DNA from: Bacillota bacterium
GTDB lineage: Bacteria; Bacillota; Limnochordia; DTU087
Assembly (NCBI GenBank): GCA_012839845.1
Contig: DUMM01000046.1
Span: forward strand, 1-34,028
Length of the DNA: 34,028 nt
Direction: 5' to 3'
Part shown: in pieces, positions 16,010 through 25,874 of the stretch
Numbering within the stretch: the first letter of the stretch is position 1
Layout: each line of letters starts with the position of its first letter
Program-made: the position numbers and the translations under genes
Notes under the pieces: model-generated
The model's input: only the letters and a program-made list of their open reading frames with translations
Database searches by the model: none
Told to the model about the DNA's origin: nothing

Positions 16010-18523
16010 CTACCGGCCGCAGCACCGCTTGTACTTTTTTCCGCTTCCGCAGGGACACGGTTCATTGCGGCCCACCTTTCTCTCCCGGCGAACCGGAACC
16101 CGCTTTTGCGCAGCGCCGTCGCCGTTCCGGTTGGTAACGGCCTGACGCAGGCGGTCCTGCTGCCTGCTCTGTTCTTCTGTGACCAGCCTCACCCGGAACA
16201 GGAGCTGAATCACATCGTGCTGCATCTCCTGGAGCATAGCCTGGAACATCTCATAGGCCTCGAACTTGTACTCCATCAGCGGGTCCCGCTGACCGTAGGC
16301 CCGCAGGCCGATGCCCTCCCGCAGGTCATCCATGGACCTCAAGTGCTCCATCCACTTGCTGTCCATGACCCGCAGCAAGATGAGACGTTCGAGCTCCCGC
16401 ATTTGCTCCTTCCCTATGAGCTGCTCCCTTTCCTCGTAAGCAGCAAGTACTTGGGTGACCAGAAGCTGCCGCAGTTCCTCCCGGGTCTTGCCAGTCAATT
16501 CCTCCGGCGATACCTTCACCGCCTGGTTGGTGAGTTCGCTCATCCGCTGGCTGAGGCCGGCTAGGTCCCAATCTTCCTGCGGGAGCTTTTCATCGGCATA
16601 CAGTTCGAGGGCGAAGTCCACCTGCCGCCTCAGCATATCCAAGATATTGTCCCGCAAATCGCCCCGTTCCAGCACTTTCCGCCGCTGGCTGTAGATAGTC
16701 TCTCGCTGCTGGTTTATGACATTGTCGTACTCCAGGACCTGTTTGCGGATGTCAAAATGGTAGGCCTCCAGGCGCTTTTGAGCATTCTCGATGGCCTTGC
16801 TGATTTGGGGATGTTCAATAGCTTCGTTTTCATCCCAGCCCAATCGATCCATGATGGCCGACACCCGCTCAGAACCGAACAGCCGCATCAGGTCATCCTC
16901 TAAAGAGACGTAGAACCGGGAGGAACCCGGATCACCTTGCCGACCCGCCCGGCCCCGCAGCTGGTTGTCGATACGCCGGCTTTCGTGGCGTTCTGTCCCA
17001 ATGATGTGAAGTCCTCCCAGCGCGGCTACGCCTTCGCCCAGAACGATGTCGGTACCTCGTCCGGCCATGTTGGTGGCAATGGTCACTGCTCCCTTCTGAC
17101 CGGCCTGCTTAATGATCTCCGCTTCCTTCTCATGGTACTTGGCATTGAGAACCGAATGGGGGATGCCCCGCTGCTGCAGCATTCTGCTCAGCATCTCTGA
17201 TTTTTCAATGGAAATTGTCCCCACCAAAACCGGCCGCCCCTGGGCATGGAGCCGGCAGATCTCCTCCACCACCGCGTCGAACTTGGCTTTTTCAGTCCGG
17301 TACACCGCGTCGGGATAATCGATGCGGATCATGGGCTTATGGGTGGGAATCACCACCACATCCATCCCGTATATCTTCAGGAATTCCTCTTCCTCTGTCT
17401 TAGCGGTACCTGTCATACCCGCCAGCTTCTCATACATTCGGAAATAGTTCTGGAAGGTGATGGTAGCCAGAGTCTGGCTTTCCCGTTCGATTTTTACACC
17501 TTCCTTGGCTTCAATGGCCTGATGGAGGCCATCGCTGTACCGGCGCCCGAACATCAAGCGCCCGGTGAATTCATCGACGATGATCACCTGACCGTCTTTG
17601 ACGATATAGTCCCGATCCCGCTTGAAGAGGGTGGCCGCTTTGAGGGCCTGGATAACATAGTGGTTCAGCTGAAAGTGCCTGTCATCAAAGAGATTATCGA
17701 TCCCCAGCAGCTCCTCAACCCTGGCTACTCCCGCTTCTGTCAGCGCCACGGTCCTGGCCTTTTCATCGACGGTGTAGTGGACATCCCGCTTTAGCTGCGG
17801 CACCAGTCTGGCAAACCTATAGTACTCCTCCGGTGCATCCTCCGACGGTCCGGAAATAATCAGCGGTGTTCTCGCCTCATCTATGAGGATGCTGTCTACC
17901 TCATCGACAATGGCATAATGGAGCTCCCGCTGCACCATCTGCTCGGGATAAAGGACCATGTTGTCCCGGAGGTAGTCAAATCCGAACTCATTGTTGGTTC
18001 CGTATGTGATGTCGGCGTTATATGCCCGGCGCCGCTCATCGAAATCCAGGCCGTGGACAATGACCCCAACCGTTAACCCCAAGAAGCGGTAAATCTCCCC
18101 CATCCACTCAGCATCTCGGCGGGCCAGGTAATCGTTCACTGTGACAATATGGACACCCTTGCCCGTCAAGGCATTGAGATAAGCGGGGAGAGTGGCCACC
18201 AAAGTCTTTCCTTCACCGGTCTTCATTTCAGCAATGCGGCCTTCGTGGAGCACAATACCTCCCATGAGCTGCACATCGAAATGGCGCATGCCTATGGTCC
18301 GACGGGCGGCTTCCCTGACAACTGCGAAAGCCTCGGGCAGTATATCGTTTAGGGCGGCGCCCCTGGCCAGGCGCTCCTTGAATTCTCCAGTCTTTGCCTG
18401 CAGCTCAGCATCGGAAAGGGCTTGAATCTCAGGTTCCAACCCGTTGATAATCTCCACATGCCCCTGCAGGCGCTTTAGTTCCTTGGCGTTGGTATCAAAC
18501 AGTTTCCGCAGCAAAGCCAGCAT
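16010..18523 (-). CDS. secA: Preprotein translocase ATPase SecA
   Basis: SecA is the motor that pushes unfolded preproteins through SecYEG. The 837-residue protein is full length. It has the Walker A motif MKTGEGKT (100-107), the DEAD-like [13 protein letters not shown], the helicase motif [10 protein letters not shown] with the [11 protein letters not shown] arginine-finger region, and a C-terminal zinc finger [13 protein letters not shown] that binds SecB or ribosomes in homologues. The start is ATG 18523 with AAAGGA about 9 nt upstream. A promoter with an extended -10 lies 60 bp upstream. It heads the long unit that continues into prfB after 42 bp. Confidence 0.98.
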   Translation of the reverse strand: MLALLRKLFDTNAKELKRLQGHVEIINGLEPEIQALSDAELQAKTGEFKERLARGAALNDILPEAFAVVREAARRTIGMRHFDVQLMGGIVLHEGRIAEMKTGEGKTLVATLPAYLNALTGKGVHIVTVNDYLARRDAEWMGEIYRFLGLTVGVIVHGLDFDERRRAYNADITYGTNNEFGFDYLRDNMVLYPEQMVQRELHYAIVDEVDSILIDEARTPLIISGPSEDAPEEYYRFARLVPQLKRDVHYTVDEKARTVALTEAGVARVEELLGIDNLFDDRHFQLNHYVIQALKAATLFKRDRDYIVKDGQVIIVDEFTGRLMFGRRYSDGLHQAIEAKEGVKIERESQTLATITFQNYFRMYEKLAGMTGTAKTEEEEFLKIYGMDVVVIPTHKPMIRIDYPDAVYRTEKAKFDAVVEEICRLHAQGRPVLVGTISIEKSEMLSRMLQQRGIPHSVLNAKYHEKEAEIIKQAGQKGAVTIATNMAGRGTDIVLGEGVAALGGLHIIGTERHESRRIDNQLRGRAGRQGDPGSSRFYVSLEDDLMRLFGSERVSAIMDRLGWDENEAIEHPQISKAIENAQKRLEAYHFDIRKQVLEYDNVINQQRETIYSQRRKVLERGDLRDNILDMLRRQVDFALELYADEKLPQEDWDLAGLSQRMSELTNQAVKVSPEELTGKTREELRQLLVTQVLAAYEEREQLIGKEQMRELERLILLRVMDSKWMEHLRSMDDLREGIGLRAYGQRDPLMEYKFEAYEMFQAMLQEMQHDVIQLLFRVRLVTEEQSRQQDRLRQAVTNRNGDGAAQKRVPVRRERKVGRNEPCPCGSGKKYKRCCGR

Positions 18524-18582
18524 CGCGGCTCATCCTTTCTGGTCAGCCCAGACCATTTCCCAGGGGTAGTTTATCAAATTTA

Positions 18583-18612
18583 ACTATACCATATCTCTCA
18601 CCTGCGTGAAAA
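18583..18612 (-). promoter_or_regulatory. Predicted promoter of the secA-prfB unit (extended -10)
   Basis: On the minus strand, TGG-TATAGT gives an extended -10 (18583-18591), with a weak -35, TTTTCA (18607-18612), at 18 bp. The start point would be near 18576, about 53 nt before the secA ATG. Confidence 0.5.
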
Positions 18613-18650
18613 CGCGGACAACCTAGAAAACAACTCCCTCTAGACGCGGA

Positions 18651-18674
18651 AAGTGGGCAGAAGCCTGCCCACTT
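18651..18674 (-). terminator. Hairpin after hpf, likely terminator
   Basis: AAGTGGGCAG and CTGCCCACTT form a perfect 10-bp stem with a 4-nt loop, 25 bp beyond the hpf stop. Only a short T stretch follows on the minus strand, so termination may be incomplete and some hpf transcripts may run into secA. Confidence 0.55.
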
Positions 18675-18698
18675 AAGACTTCGGTTTACTTGCGGAAT

Positions 18699-19265
18699 TC
18701 AGAACTCCGGCTCAATTAGTCCGTAATCGCCGCTGCGCCGTCGGTAGACAACATTGACCTGGCCGGTTTCTCCATTGCCGAAGACGAAGAAATCGTGACC
18801 CAACAGCTCCATTTGCAGCACGGCTTCTTCCACTGTCATGGGCTTGACGGGGAAGCGTTTGGTCTTCACAATTCGAGGCGGAGTGACTTCATCCTTGCGG
18901 TTTTCCAAATCTTCCGCGGAGTTGCTGCCGACAACCTCCCGCAGGCCGGGTCCCTGCTGGCGCCTGAGAATGCGGGTCTTGTGCTTCCGAATCTGCCTTT
19001 CGATCTTGTCAATAGCCTCATCCAGCGAGGCATACATATCATCTGTGGTGCCCACACCCCTCACCAACAGACCGCCCACCTGGAGAGTAATTTCCGCTAT
19101 CTGCCTATCCCGCTCGAGTTTGAACACTACTTCAGCTGAGGGGACGCGGCGGCCGTCAAAGAACTTCGCAGCTTTCTGAACCTTCTTCTCCGCATATTCC
19201 CGCAGTGCCTGAGTAACATCCACGTCCTTGCCCTTCACTACTACCGGGATTGCTTCAACAGCCAC
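18699..19265 (-). CDS. hpf: Long-form ribosome hibernation promoting factor
   Basis: Long HPF dimerises 70S ribosomes into inactive 100S particles in stationary phase or stress. The protein has the N-terminal S30AE domain (VVKGKDVDVTQALREYAEKKV) and the C-terminal dimerisation domain (VKPMTVEEAVLQMELLGHDFFVF, then VVYRRRSGDYGLIEP), so it is the long form. The track starts at TTG 19274, but AAAGGAG abuts that codon. GTG 19265 lies 9 nt from the ribosome site and is preferred, giving 188 residues. hpf next to secA-prfB is the standard Bacillota order. A possible promoter, TTGGGA-N16-TATTAG, lies far upstream and is weak. Confidence 0.95.
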   Translation of the reverse strand: MAVEAIPVVVKGKDVDVTQALREYAEKKVQKAAKFFDGRRVPSAEVVFKLERDRQIAEITLQVGGLLVRGVGTTDDMYASLDEAIDKIERQIRKHKTRILRRQQGPGLREVVGSNSAEDLENRKDEVTPPRIVKTKRFPVKPMTVEEAVLQMELLGHDFFVFGNGETGQVNVVYRRRSGDYGLIEPEF

Positions 19266-19488
19266 TCTCACCAACTCCTTTGAGCCTGAATTGCCCGACC
19301 TCTATCAGTATACTTCCTTGGGGTCCAACCGTATCCTGCAGGGACAGACATTATCGGGAAGGGCTCCTCTTTGGCTAATATGTACCCTGATTCTTGTCCC
19401 AATACACCACTTATCTGCGGATCTGGGACTATTTTACTGAAACGTTAATCGCACCGACATAGACCTGGCCGTTGATCAGCAAAGGGTG

Positions 19489-19521
19489 AAAAAATACTCC
19501 GCGGGAAACCCCACGGAGTAT
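19489..19521 (-). terminator. Rho-independent terminator of the cold-shock gene
   Basis: On the minus strand ATACTCCG ... CGGAGTAT (8 bp, extended by GGGG/CCC) is followed by TTTTTT. It lies 32 bp after the csp stop codon. Confidence 0.92.
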
Positions 19522-19552
19522 CTGCTCTCAGCTGTAATTTAACCTCGGGAAC

Positions 19553-19750
19553 TTACAACTTCACTACGTTAGCTGCTTGCGGGCCCCGTTCGCCTTCGAC
19601 GATGTCAAACTCGACTTCTTGCCCCTCTTCCAAGGTCTTGAAGCCTTCTTCCTGGATAGCGGAAAAGTGAACGAAAACGTCACCGCCATCTTCCCGTTCA
19701 ATGAAACCGTAGCCCTTTTCCGCGTTAAACCACTTGACTCTGCCTAGCAT
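19553..19750 (-). CDS. csp: Cold-shock protein (CspA/CspB family)
   Basis: This 65-residue single cold-shock domain protein binds single-stranded RNA and DNA and acts as an RNA chaperone. RNP1 (KGYGFI) and RNP2 (VFVHF) are intact and the length is normal. The start is ATG 19750; AGGAGG lies 11 nt upstream, slightly far, which suits a leader-controlled start. The gene has its own promoter (19880-19908), a structured leader of about 120 nt and its own terminator, so it is monocistronic. An out-of-frame ATG directly after AGGAGG could lure ribosomes. Confidence 0.97.
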   Translation of the reverse strand: MLGRVKWFNAEKGYGFIEREDGGDVFVHFSAIQEEGFKTLEEGQEVEFDIVEGERGPQAANVVKL

Positions 19751-19779
19751 TAGTAAACATTCCTCCTAGAAATTTCTCC

Positions 19780-19863
19780 AACTCTTTAGGTGCGGCAACA
19801 AGACCGAGAACAAGGGGACTATAAGGGCCCGATGTTGCCTTGCTACAGCTATGCCTAAGAGTT
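19780..19863 (-). ncRNA. Structured 5' leader of the cold-shock mRNA
   Basis: The leader contains two nested long-range pairings: CCTAAAGAGTT (19780-19790) with AACTCTTAGG (19854-19863), one bulge, and TGTTGCC (19794-19800) with GGCAACA (19833-19839), perfect. The helices enclose a G/C-rich loop and end 10 bp before the ribosome site. This fits a temperature-sensitive or otherwise regulated csp leader, as known for E. coli cspA, though the sequence is not obviously related. Confidence 0.6.
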
Positions 19864-19879
19864 TTTAACTTTCGAACTA

Positions 19880-19908
19880 ATGGTATCACGCCGGTATTGG
19901 CCTGTCAA
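19880..19908 (-). promoter_or_regulatory. Strong sigma-A promoter of the cold-shock gene
   Basis: On the minus strand, a perfect -35 TTGACA (19903-19908), a 17-bp spacer and -10 TACCAT (19880-19885). The predicted start is near 19873, giving a leader of about 120 nt. Confidence 0.8.
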
Positions 19909-19932
19909 GAACCAATACGTTTGCTGTACGGC

Positions 19933-19980
19933 AAAAAGGACCCGCTTCAGCACTCCCCGGCATTGTGCTGAGTGAGTCCT
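19933..19980 (-). terminator. Rho-independent terminator of the zinc-ribbon gene
   Basis: On the minus strand AGGACTCACTCAGCAC ... GTGCTGAAGCGGGTCCT is a long imperfect stem (about 15 pairs) followed by TTTTT. It lies 24 bp past the zinc-ribbon stop and just upstream of the csp promoter. Confidence 0.9.
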
Positions 19981-20004
19981 CCTGCTCATGATACGCTGTT
20001 AATA

Positions 20005-20301
20005 CTATCTATTCCGGTGTTTTGCAAAACAGCTGCGGCAGTACACCGGTCTGTCCAGCTGCGGCCGAAAGGGAACTTCAGTTTCCGCACCGCAGTCTGC
20101 ACAGACAGCCGCAAACATCTCCCGCTGGCGGGCTTGCGCCCCGCCGCTTCGCTGCTCCTTTCGGCTGCGGCGGCATTCCGGGCAGCGTACGGGATCGTGT
20201 TGAAATCCCTTCTCCTGGTAAAAGGCCTGTTCCCCAGCGCTGAATACAAACTCTCTGCCGCAGTCCCGGCAGACCAATACCTTATCAACAAAGGCAGCCA
20301 T
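20005..20301 (-). CDS. Double zinc-ribbon protein (zf-trcl / CxxC-x17-CxxC type)
   Basis: This 98-residue protein has two zinc-ribbon modules: CRDCGREFVFSAGEQAFYQ ... CPECR in the N-terminal half, and CADCGAETEVPFRP ... CRSC in the C-terminal half, eight Cys for two zinc ions. The first matches the small zf-trcl family and the second the CxxC-x17-CxxC family, both common in Clostridia and related bacteria and without known function. The basic C-terminus and linker suggest nucleic-acid contact. The start is ATG 20301 with AAGGGGATC upstream. It has its own promoter about 200 bp upstream and a strong terminator, so it is monocistronic with a long leader. Confidence 0.88.
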   Translation of the reverse strand: MAAFVDKVLVCRDCGREFVFSAGEQAFYQEKGFQHDPVRCPECRRSRKEQRSGGAQARQREMFAAVCADCGAETEVPFRPQLDRPVYCRSCFAKHRNR

Positions 20302-20338
20302 TGATTCTGATCCCCTTCTTTAAATCGGTTGTTATTAC

Positions 20339-20533
20339 TCACCACACCAACCCAGGGCGGGCCTGCCTTGCCTCATTGCCTACACCCCGCCGGGGAGGTG
20401 CCCCACCGACACCATCGGGGATCAAGACCTTGGCATTTAGGACTTTGTCTAGCAGGATGCCGTTGATAGGTACATCAGCCGCTAGGGCCCACACCTTCAG
20501 TCTGATTATACCCTGCCCCAAAGAATAACACAA
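20339..20533 (-). CDS. Possible 64-codon ORF in the leader of the zinc-ribbon gene (weak)
   Basis: The frame could start at TTG 20533, but the predicted promoter -10 lies inside that part, so a start at GTG 20494 (MWALAADVPINGILL) would be needed for translation from this promoter. The first half has purine-first, C/G-third codons like a real gene; the second half looks non-coding. No recognisable domain. It may be a short leader ORF, a remnant, or chance. Confidence 0.22.
   Translation of the reverse strand: MCYSLGQGIIRLKVWALAADVPINGILLDKVLNAKVLIPDGVGGAPPRRGVGNEARQARPGLVW
20505..20533 (-). promoter_or_regulatory. Predicted promoter of the zinc-ribbon gene
   Basis: On the minus strand, -35 TTGTGT (20528-20533), a 17-bp spacer and a perfect -10 TATAAT (20505-20510), just after the fapA stop. 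It gives a leader of about 200 nt before the zinc-ribbon ATG. Confidence 0.65.
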
Positions 20534-20543
20534 TAACCAACAG

Positions 20544-22391
20544 TCACATTACCAGCTGTCCCTCTTCGTTAACAAAGGCCCTGATATGCCGAATCGGATC
20601 CCTTACCACCCGCTTTTCACCCGCGATGGAAAGGGTCACATTGGGATAAACCTTCTGAGCGATGATGGTGCCTTTGGCCACTATAGTGACTTCAGTAGTC
20701 ACTCCGCCGGGGCCCCCAAGTTCCTTGAATTCCACATTGCCTTCGTGAACTGTAACCTGTCCGCCCCGCAGCAGCCCCAAAGGTGCCTTTACTCCTTTGC
20801 CTGCTGTAATGGTAGAGTGGTAGCAGCCGGCACCGTTGATTATCACTTTGCCGCTGGCTTCCAAGAACGCGTTCTGCAGGCTTTTCACCTCAATGTCTGC
20901 ATCGGCTGCCTGCATAGCCTCGAGATAAAGAGCTAGATCCTGCAGGGACTTAAGCAGCGGCTGCAGTTCCCGGATGGATCCAATGCTGGCTGGTCCCAAA
21001 CCGACCAGCTTTTTTCTCAAGGCGGGCACCAAATGGGAGAAATCCTCAAAAAGGTTGGGAGAAGAAGCCGCATGGTCTTCGAGCACTGCGATCTGCTTGG
21101 GGATCTCCTTGAACTTACCCTCCAAGAGCTGCTTAATTATCTGCCCTTCTGGTATTTTGGCCTCCTGTATCCGGGGATCTCGGTACAGCTGACGAAACGC
21201 ACGCAGCAGTCCTTCCAGCTGGGTGGTCAGAACCTGGACCACCGACAAGACCGCCCGGCATTCCGCCGAGATCCCGCCTGCACGGATCTGCCCTCCAATT
21301 ACTCCCTTCCGCACTATTACCCCCTGCTGGCCCATGACCTTGGCGTGGGAAACCAGACCGTGAATCTCCACCAGACCTCCAGCCATGATCTCGATGCCGT
21401 CCAAGACATCGCCGTTTATTACTACATCTCCTGAAAAGCGGATGTGGCCGGTACTGGCGTCGGCATTCTTGGGCAGGACAAAGGAAGGAATTACCTTGAT
21501 GGTTTTTCCATCCAGCACCGGGCGCCCCTCCCGGGCGGCCACCGCCTGGCGTCCTTCATTGGTCAGCTCAACGCCTTCCCCCACCGAAAGCACTGGGTTG
21601 CGGTAATTCCGGGGCCGGATTTGCTTGCCGTACACGTCCATACCGGGCTGCCCCGGCACCGGGTCGATCTTCTCCGCCAGCAGAGTACCGGGCTCCACCC
21701 AAGGGATGGAAATGCGGTCATAGAGGTCTACTCTGGTAGCATTGGGATCAATGTCTCTCTCCCCTATCTCGGTGAAATAAAACTTGAGCGACCCATCCAC
21801 TGGGTCCACCGGCGGCCGCCCCTGAGCCACCAGCGTGGGCAGGCTCTGCCTTTCTGCTACCAGGGTCTCCACCGCCTCGGCGTCAATTCCATACACAATA
21901 CCGGCTTCCTTCAGTTTTTCCATCACCATTTCCACCGTGGGTTCAGGAGGGTTCACGATCTCCACCTGCTCCGCAGTGACAATCCCAAAGGTTGTTTCCG
22001 GCAGATCGCGGATTCTGAACTTTCTGCCTACCTTGCGCCGCACCGCGGCAAAAGCACGCATCTTATATTCATCGACTGTGATCTCGATGTCGCAGACCGG
22101 CTCCTGATCCACAGGAAGAACTTCCACTACGTCTCCCGGAAATAAAGTGTACCTATCTTTGACCTCGACCCCATTTACCTTCACCAGTACATTCTTGTCC
22201 GGCTTAATCGACGGCCAGCTTCCACCCCCAGTGGGAGGTATAACTGTCACGCGACCGTCCTCAATAGAAATCCGCCCGTTGACCGCTGCTGCCGCTTGTC
22301 CTGACCCTGTATCTAAACCCTTTTCCCCTTCTGCAGCGCTATGGTTAAAAGGCGAGTCATCCAACCTCGTTCGGCCATCGTACGCAGTCAC
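20544..22391 (-). CDS. fapA: FapA (DUF342) family protein
   Basis: This 615-residue protein has the FapA layout: an N-terminal KH-like/RNA-binding-like half (about 60-250), a right-handed beta-helix of short repeats (for example DVVINGDVLDGIEIMAGGLVEIHGLVS around 345), a helical coiled-coil insert (about 400-500) and the helix resuming to the C-terminus. FapA proteins are annotated as flagellar assembly protein A, but many occur in genomes or loci without flagella and the function is not settled. The start is GTG 22391 with GGGAGGG upstream, 27 bp after the Ca2+ ATPase stop. A FlgN-like gene lies beyond the ATPase. Confidence 0.9.
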   Translation of the reverse strand: MTAYDGRTRLDDSPFNHSAAEGEKGLDTGSGQAAAAVNGRISIEDGRVTVIPPTGGGSWPSIKPDKNVLVKVNGVEVKDRYTLFPGDVVEVLPVDQEPVCDIEITVDEYKMRAFAAVRRKVGRKFRIRDLPETTFGIVTAEQVEIVNPPEPTVEMVMEKLKEAGIVYGIDAEAVETLVAERQSLPTLVAQGRPPVDPVDGSLKFYFTEIGERDIDPNATRVDLYDRISIPWVEPGTLLAEKIDPVPGQPGMDVYGKQIRPRNYRNPVLSVGEGVELTNEGRQAVAAREGRPVLDGKTIKVIPSFVLPKNADASTGHIRFSGDVVINGDVLDGIEIMAGGLVEIHGLVSHAKVMGQQGVIVRKGVIGGQIRAGGISAECRAVLSVVQVLTTQLEGLLRAFRQLYRDPRIQEAKIPEGQIIKQLLEGKFKEIPKQIAVLEDHAASSPNLFEDFSHLVPALRKKLVGLGPASIGSIRELQPLLKSLQDLALYLEAMQAADADIEVKSLQNAFLEASGKVIINGAGCYHSTITAGKGVKAPLGLLRGGQVTVHEGNVEFKELGGPGGVTTEVTIVAKGTIIAQKVYPNVTLSIAGEKRVVRDPIRHIRAFVNEEGQLVM

Positions 22392-22418
22392 TGCTATAAC
22401 CCTCCCATCTCATATCAA

Positions 22419-25166
22419 TCAGCGGAGTCTCGAGGTCTTTACAACCAGTTTCTGGATTTCACCGACAACCACTGGCACCAAAGCTAGCCCGATAACGACG
22501 TCCCAATGGGCTGCATCGAGAGGCGTTACCTCGAAAACACCCTGCAGGAACGGCACCAGCATAACCAACAGCTGCAGACTCGCGGAGGCAGCAATCGCCG
22601 CTATCATATATCTGTTGCTGAACAGTCCCACTCTAAACAGGGATTCGGAGGACCTGGCATTGAGGGCCTGGAACAGCTGGGCAAACGCCAGGGTGGCGAA
22701 ACTCATGGTGCGGGCAGCACTCACCGACAGCCCTTCCCGGATTCCCAGATAATAGGCAGCTACTCCCAGAAGACCAATGAGACAGCCGTAGAATATGATC
22801 CTGGCGCCCATGCCGCCGGCGAAAATGCTTTCCTTCAGCCTGCGGGGTTTGTGGCGCATTACTCCCGCCTCTGCTGGTTCCACCCCCAGCGCCAAAGCCG
22901 GAAAGCCGTCGGTTACCAAGTTGATCCAGAGAATCTGGATAGCGGTAAGGGGTCGTCCCCAACCCAGCATGATGGTGACAAAAATGGCCAAAATCTCTCC
23001 CACATTGCAGGACAGCAGATAGTAAATGGCCTTGCGGATGTTGTCGTAGATGGTCCGGCCCTCAGCCACCGCGGCCACGATGGTGGCGAAATTGTCGTCG
23101 GCCAGCACCATTTCCGATGCTTCTTTGGCAACATCGGTACCGGTGATCCCCATGGCCGCTCCGATGTCTGCTCCCTTCAAGGCGGGAGCATCGTTGACGC
23201 CGTCGCCAGTTACAGCCACCACGTGGTCTTTCCTCTTCAAGGCTTCGACGATTCTCATCTTATGCTCCGGCGAAACCCGAGCAAACACCCGCACCCTCTC
23301 GATAACCTCATCCAACTCGCCATCGCTCATCTTCTCCAGTTCCGGTCCTGAAATCACCAGCTGAGCGTCACTTTCCAAAATACCCAGATCTTTGGCGATG
23401 GCAGTAGCTGTCAGCTTGTGGTCGCCGGTAACCATAACAGTCCTGATGCCGGCCTCTTTAGCCTCCCTAACCGCATCCTTCACCTCAGGCCTAGGAGGAT
23501 CAATCATCCCGGCAAAACCAACAAAGATCATGTCGCTTTCCACCGTCTCCGGTGAGATATCCTCAGGGATTGCATCCCACTGCCGCATGGCTAGGCCCAG
23601 CACCCTCAAGGCCTGCTGCCCCATGGATCCATTGACCTCCAGAAGTCGCTGCCGGTCCGCATCGGTGAGCGGTCTGATCTTGCCGCCTGAGTAGATGCGG
23701 GTGCAGAGAGAAAGGAGCACATCGGGAGCCCCTTTGCAAAAAGAAACATATCCCGAGTTTATGACATCGATGCCGGATAGCCTCCCGGCGCCGTTGAGTT
23801 TATGGAATGTAGTCATCCGCTTCCTGCGGGAATCAAAGGGAATCTCTCCCACCCGGGGATAGTCGCCGTGCTCATTTTCCTGGAATGTCAAGCCGGCCTT
23901 GGCAGCCAGCACCACCAGTGCACCCTCGGTGGGATCGCCGATAATGCCGTATCGGTTGTCGCCGGCATCCAGTTTGGCGTCATTGGCCAGCGCAAATCCG
24001 TGGAGTAGAACGTTGAGGTGGTCATCCTGCAGGGGGTCCTCCAGCACTTCGCCATTCTGGCTGCGAAACTGGCCGACCGGTTCATAGCCTTGTCCAGTGA
24101 CCTGCAGCATCTGGCCGTTGACATAAACGCGAGTAACAGTCATCTCATTCTGGGTCAAGGTGCCTGTCTTGTCTGAAGCGATGACGGTGGCAGTACCTAA
24201 GGTCTCCACTGCCGGCAGTTTGCGGATAATAGCCCGCCGCTTGGCCATGCGCTGCACACCCAGGGCCAGCACGATGGTTACAATGGCCGGCAGTCCCTCA
24301 GGTATAGCAGCCACAGCGAGACTGATGGCAGTCATAAACATTTCGAAAGCCGGCTCTCCCCGCACAATTCCCAAAAGAAAGACCACCACAACCAGACCCA
24401 GTGCCACAATTCCCAAAGTCTTGCCCAATTCCCCTAGTTTGATCTGCAGAGGCGTAGGCTCCTGAGAAGCTTTCTGGATCATGCTGGCGATCTTGCCGAT
24501 TTCGGTCTTCATGCCGGTGCCCACTACTACCGCTTTCCCGCGGCCGTAGACCGCAGTGGTACCGCTGAAAACCATGTTCACCCTGTCACCCAGCCCAGCC
24601 TCAGCATCCTGCAGAGGAGCTGTAGATTTTTCCACCGGCACAGACTCTCCGGTCAAGGCTGCCTCTTCGCATCGGAGGTTGACAGCCTCCACCAGACGGG
24701 CATCGGCTGGAATATTGGCACCTGCCTCGAGGAGAATTACGTCCCCGGGAACCAGCTCCCGAGCAGGTATATGCTGAACCTTTCCATCCCGAATAACTGT
24801 AGCGATGGGAGCAGACAGCTGCCGCAGTGCAGCCAGTGAGTTCTCAGCCTTGCTTTCCTGCACAACTCCTAGGATAGCGTTCAACACAACAATGAGGAGA
24901 ATGATGAGGCTGTCCTCAACTTCTCCTACCAGGCCGGAGACCACCGCGGCGCCGATGAGCATCAGGACCAGAACTTCTTTGAACTGATCCAGCAGCATCT
25001 CCCATATGGTTCGGCCCCGCTGCGCCTCCAGCTCATTGGGTCCGTATCGTTCCAATCTGCGGGCCGCCTCTTCCTGAGTTAACCCGGTATTTAGGTCTGT
25101 TTCCAAGGCCGCTGCTGTATCTTCCTTGCTTATGAGGTACCAGGTTTGTTCATTGTCGCTGTGCAT
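22419..25166 (-). CDS. P-type Ca2+-transporting ATPase (SERCA-like)
   Basis: This ion pump exports Ca2+ with ATP. From ATG 25166 it has 915 residues with about ten transmembrane helices. TGES (172-175), phosphorylation site DKTGT (Asp332), and [11 protein letters not shown] are intact. Ca2+ ligands are present in M4 (AAIPEGLP), M5 (NVGEI) and M6 ([13 protein letters not shown]). M8 has QALN rather than the SERCA Glu, so one Ca2+ per cycle, as in PMCA/SPCA pumps, is likely. The track start at 25238 overlaps the upstream stop (TAATG) but has no ribosome site; ATG 25166 has GGGGGAG upstream and aligns with homologues. Mn2+ transport cannot be excluded. Confidence 0.94.
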   Translation of the reverse strand: MHSDNEQTWYLISKEDTAAALETDLNTGLTQEEAARRLERYGPNELEAQRGRTIWEMLLDQFKEVLVLMLIGAAVVSGLVGEVEDSLIILLIVVLNAILGVVQESKAENSLAALRQLSAPIATVIRDGKVQHIPARELVPGDVILLEAGANIPADARLVEAVNLRCEEAALTGESVPVEKSTAPLQDAEAGLGDRVNMVFSGTTAVYGRGKAVVVGTGMKTEIGKIASMIQKASQEPTPLQIKLGELGKTLGIVALGLVVVVFLLGIVRGEPAFEMFMTAISLAVAAIPEGLPAIVTIVLALGVQRMAKRRAIIRKLPAVETLGTATVIASDKTGTLTQNEMTVTRVYVNGQMLQVTGQGYEPVGQFRSQNGEVLEDPLQDDHLNVLLHGFALANDAKLDAGDNRYGIIGDPTEGALVVLAAKAGLTFQENEHGDYPRVGEIPFDSRRKRMTTFHKLNGAGRLSGIDVINSGYVSFCKGAPDVLLSLCTRIYSGGKIRPLTDADRQRLLEVNGSMGQQALRVLGLAMRQWDAIPEDISPETVESDMIFVGFAGMIDPPRPEVKDAVREAKEAGIRTVMVTGDHKLTATAIAKDLGILESDAQLVISGPELEKMSDGELDEVIERVRVFARVSPEHKMRIVEALKRKDHVVAVTGDGVNDAPALKGADIGAAMGITGTDVAKEASEMVLADDNFATIVAAVAEGRTIYDNIRKAIYYLLSCNVGEILAIFVTIMLGWGRPLTAIQILWINLVTDGFPALALGVEPAEAGVMRHKPRRLKESIFAGGMGARIIFYGCLIGLLGVAAYYLGIREGLSVSAARTMSFATLAFAQLFQALNARSSESLFRVGLFSNRYMIAAIAASASLQLLVMLVPFLQGVFEVTPLDAAHWDVVIGLALVPVVVGEIQKLVVKTSRLR

Positions 25167-25237
25167 TTGTACTATTGCTCCCCCCGTGTAGTGAAAGTTC
25201 GTTTTATGGTGAGATAATAAATTGTCCCGCCCCGGCA

Positions 25238-25708
25238 TTATTTCTTTTGATCGATAAACCGAGACCCCCGCAGATCCGGCCCGGCGTAGGCCTTGGCGGC
25301 TTTCCTGCCGAGGTCAAATTCCTTCAGCTCGGCCTGAACGGCCGCCACCAACCTCCGCAGCTTTGCCTCATTAGCTTGCTCCGTTTCCTGCAGTTCATCA
25401 AGGATGTCCATCAGCTCCTCTATGGTACCCTTCAGCTGAGCAGCAGCCGCTGTTTCCGGCAGCTGAGATAAGGAGAAGCTATCGAGTCCCAACTGCTCCC
25501 GGACCTCCTCCCGCAGCCGGCTCATCTCGGCCTCCTGGCCGTCGATGACCTGCATGATGCTCTGCTTTTTCGCCAGCAGAGCATCGACCTCTTTCCACTC
25601 ACCTGCAGCCAAGCTCTCCCCAACAGACTCTGCCAGACCCAACAGTTCTCGATACAGCTGCATCATGGTGCGGTAACCCGCGTCCATCTGGACGATTAAC
25701 TCATCCAC
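25238..25708 (-). CDS. FlgN-like coiled-coil protein (possible flagellar export chaperone)
   Basis: From GTG 25708 the protein has 156 residues, mostly helical and charged with heptad-like spacing, ending in SRFIDQKK. The size, coiled coil and FID-K tail fit the FlgN family, which chaperones the hook-filament junction proteins FlgK and FlgL. I chose GTG 25708 (MDELIVQMDAGYR) because AGAGG lies 9 nt upstream and a TATAAT at 25758-25763 would place the start of transcription between it and the longer alternatives (25717, 25759, 25795). No FlgK, FlgL or FlgM gene is visible beside it, so the chaperone role is inference. It overlaps nothing and precedes the ATPase by 71 bp. Confidence 0.6.
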   Translation of the reverse strand: MDELIVQMDAGYRTMMQLYRELLGLAESVGESLAAGEWKEVDALLAKKQSIMQVIDGQEAEMSRLREEVREQLGLDSFSLSQLPETAAAAQLKGTIEELMDILDELQETEQANEAKLRRLVAAVQAELKEFDLGRKAAKAYAGPDLRGSRFIDQKK

Positions 25709-25874
25709 ACTGTTCACCGCCTCTAGGTTATCCAATAAGGGCAAACACAGGCTTATCATTATAACCTTCGGCCTAAAGGAAAAAACTCCTACCAACGGGA
25801 ATCATCCAAGATGGGGTACAGGGGTACTCTGGAAAGCATCGCACAAGCAGGATATTAGGAGGATAAGACCCACC

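Noticed and set aside
19441-19500. Coding-looking scrap LLINGQVYVGAINVSVK ending in TAG on the minus strand between csp and hpf
   Set aside because: Only 17 codons, no ribosome site, starts within the csp terminator and an in-frame TGA lies close upstream; chance or an old remnant.
22506-23351. 281-codon open frame antisense to the Ca2+ ATPase (also 205 codons at 4033-4650, 215 at 7745-8392 and 233 at 21444-22145)
   Set aside because: All lie opposite well-identified conserved genes, have no recognisable domain or ribosome site and arise from GC-rich codon bias in the real gene.
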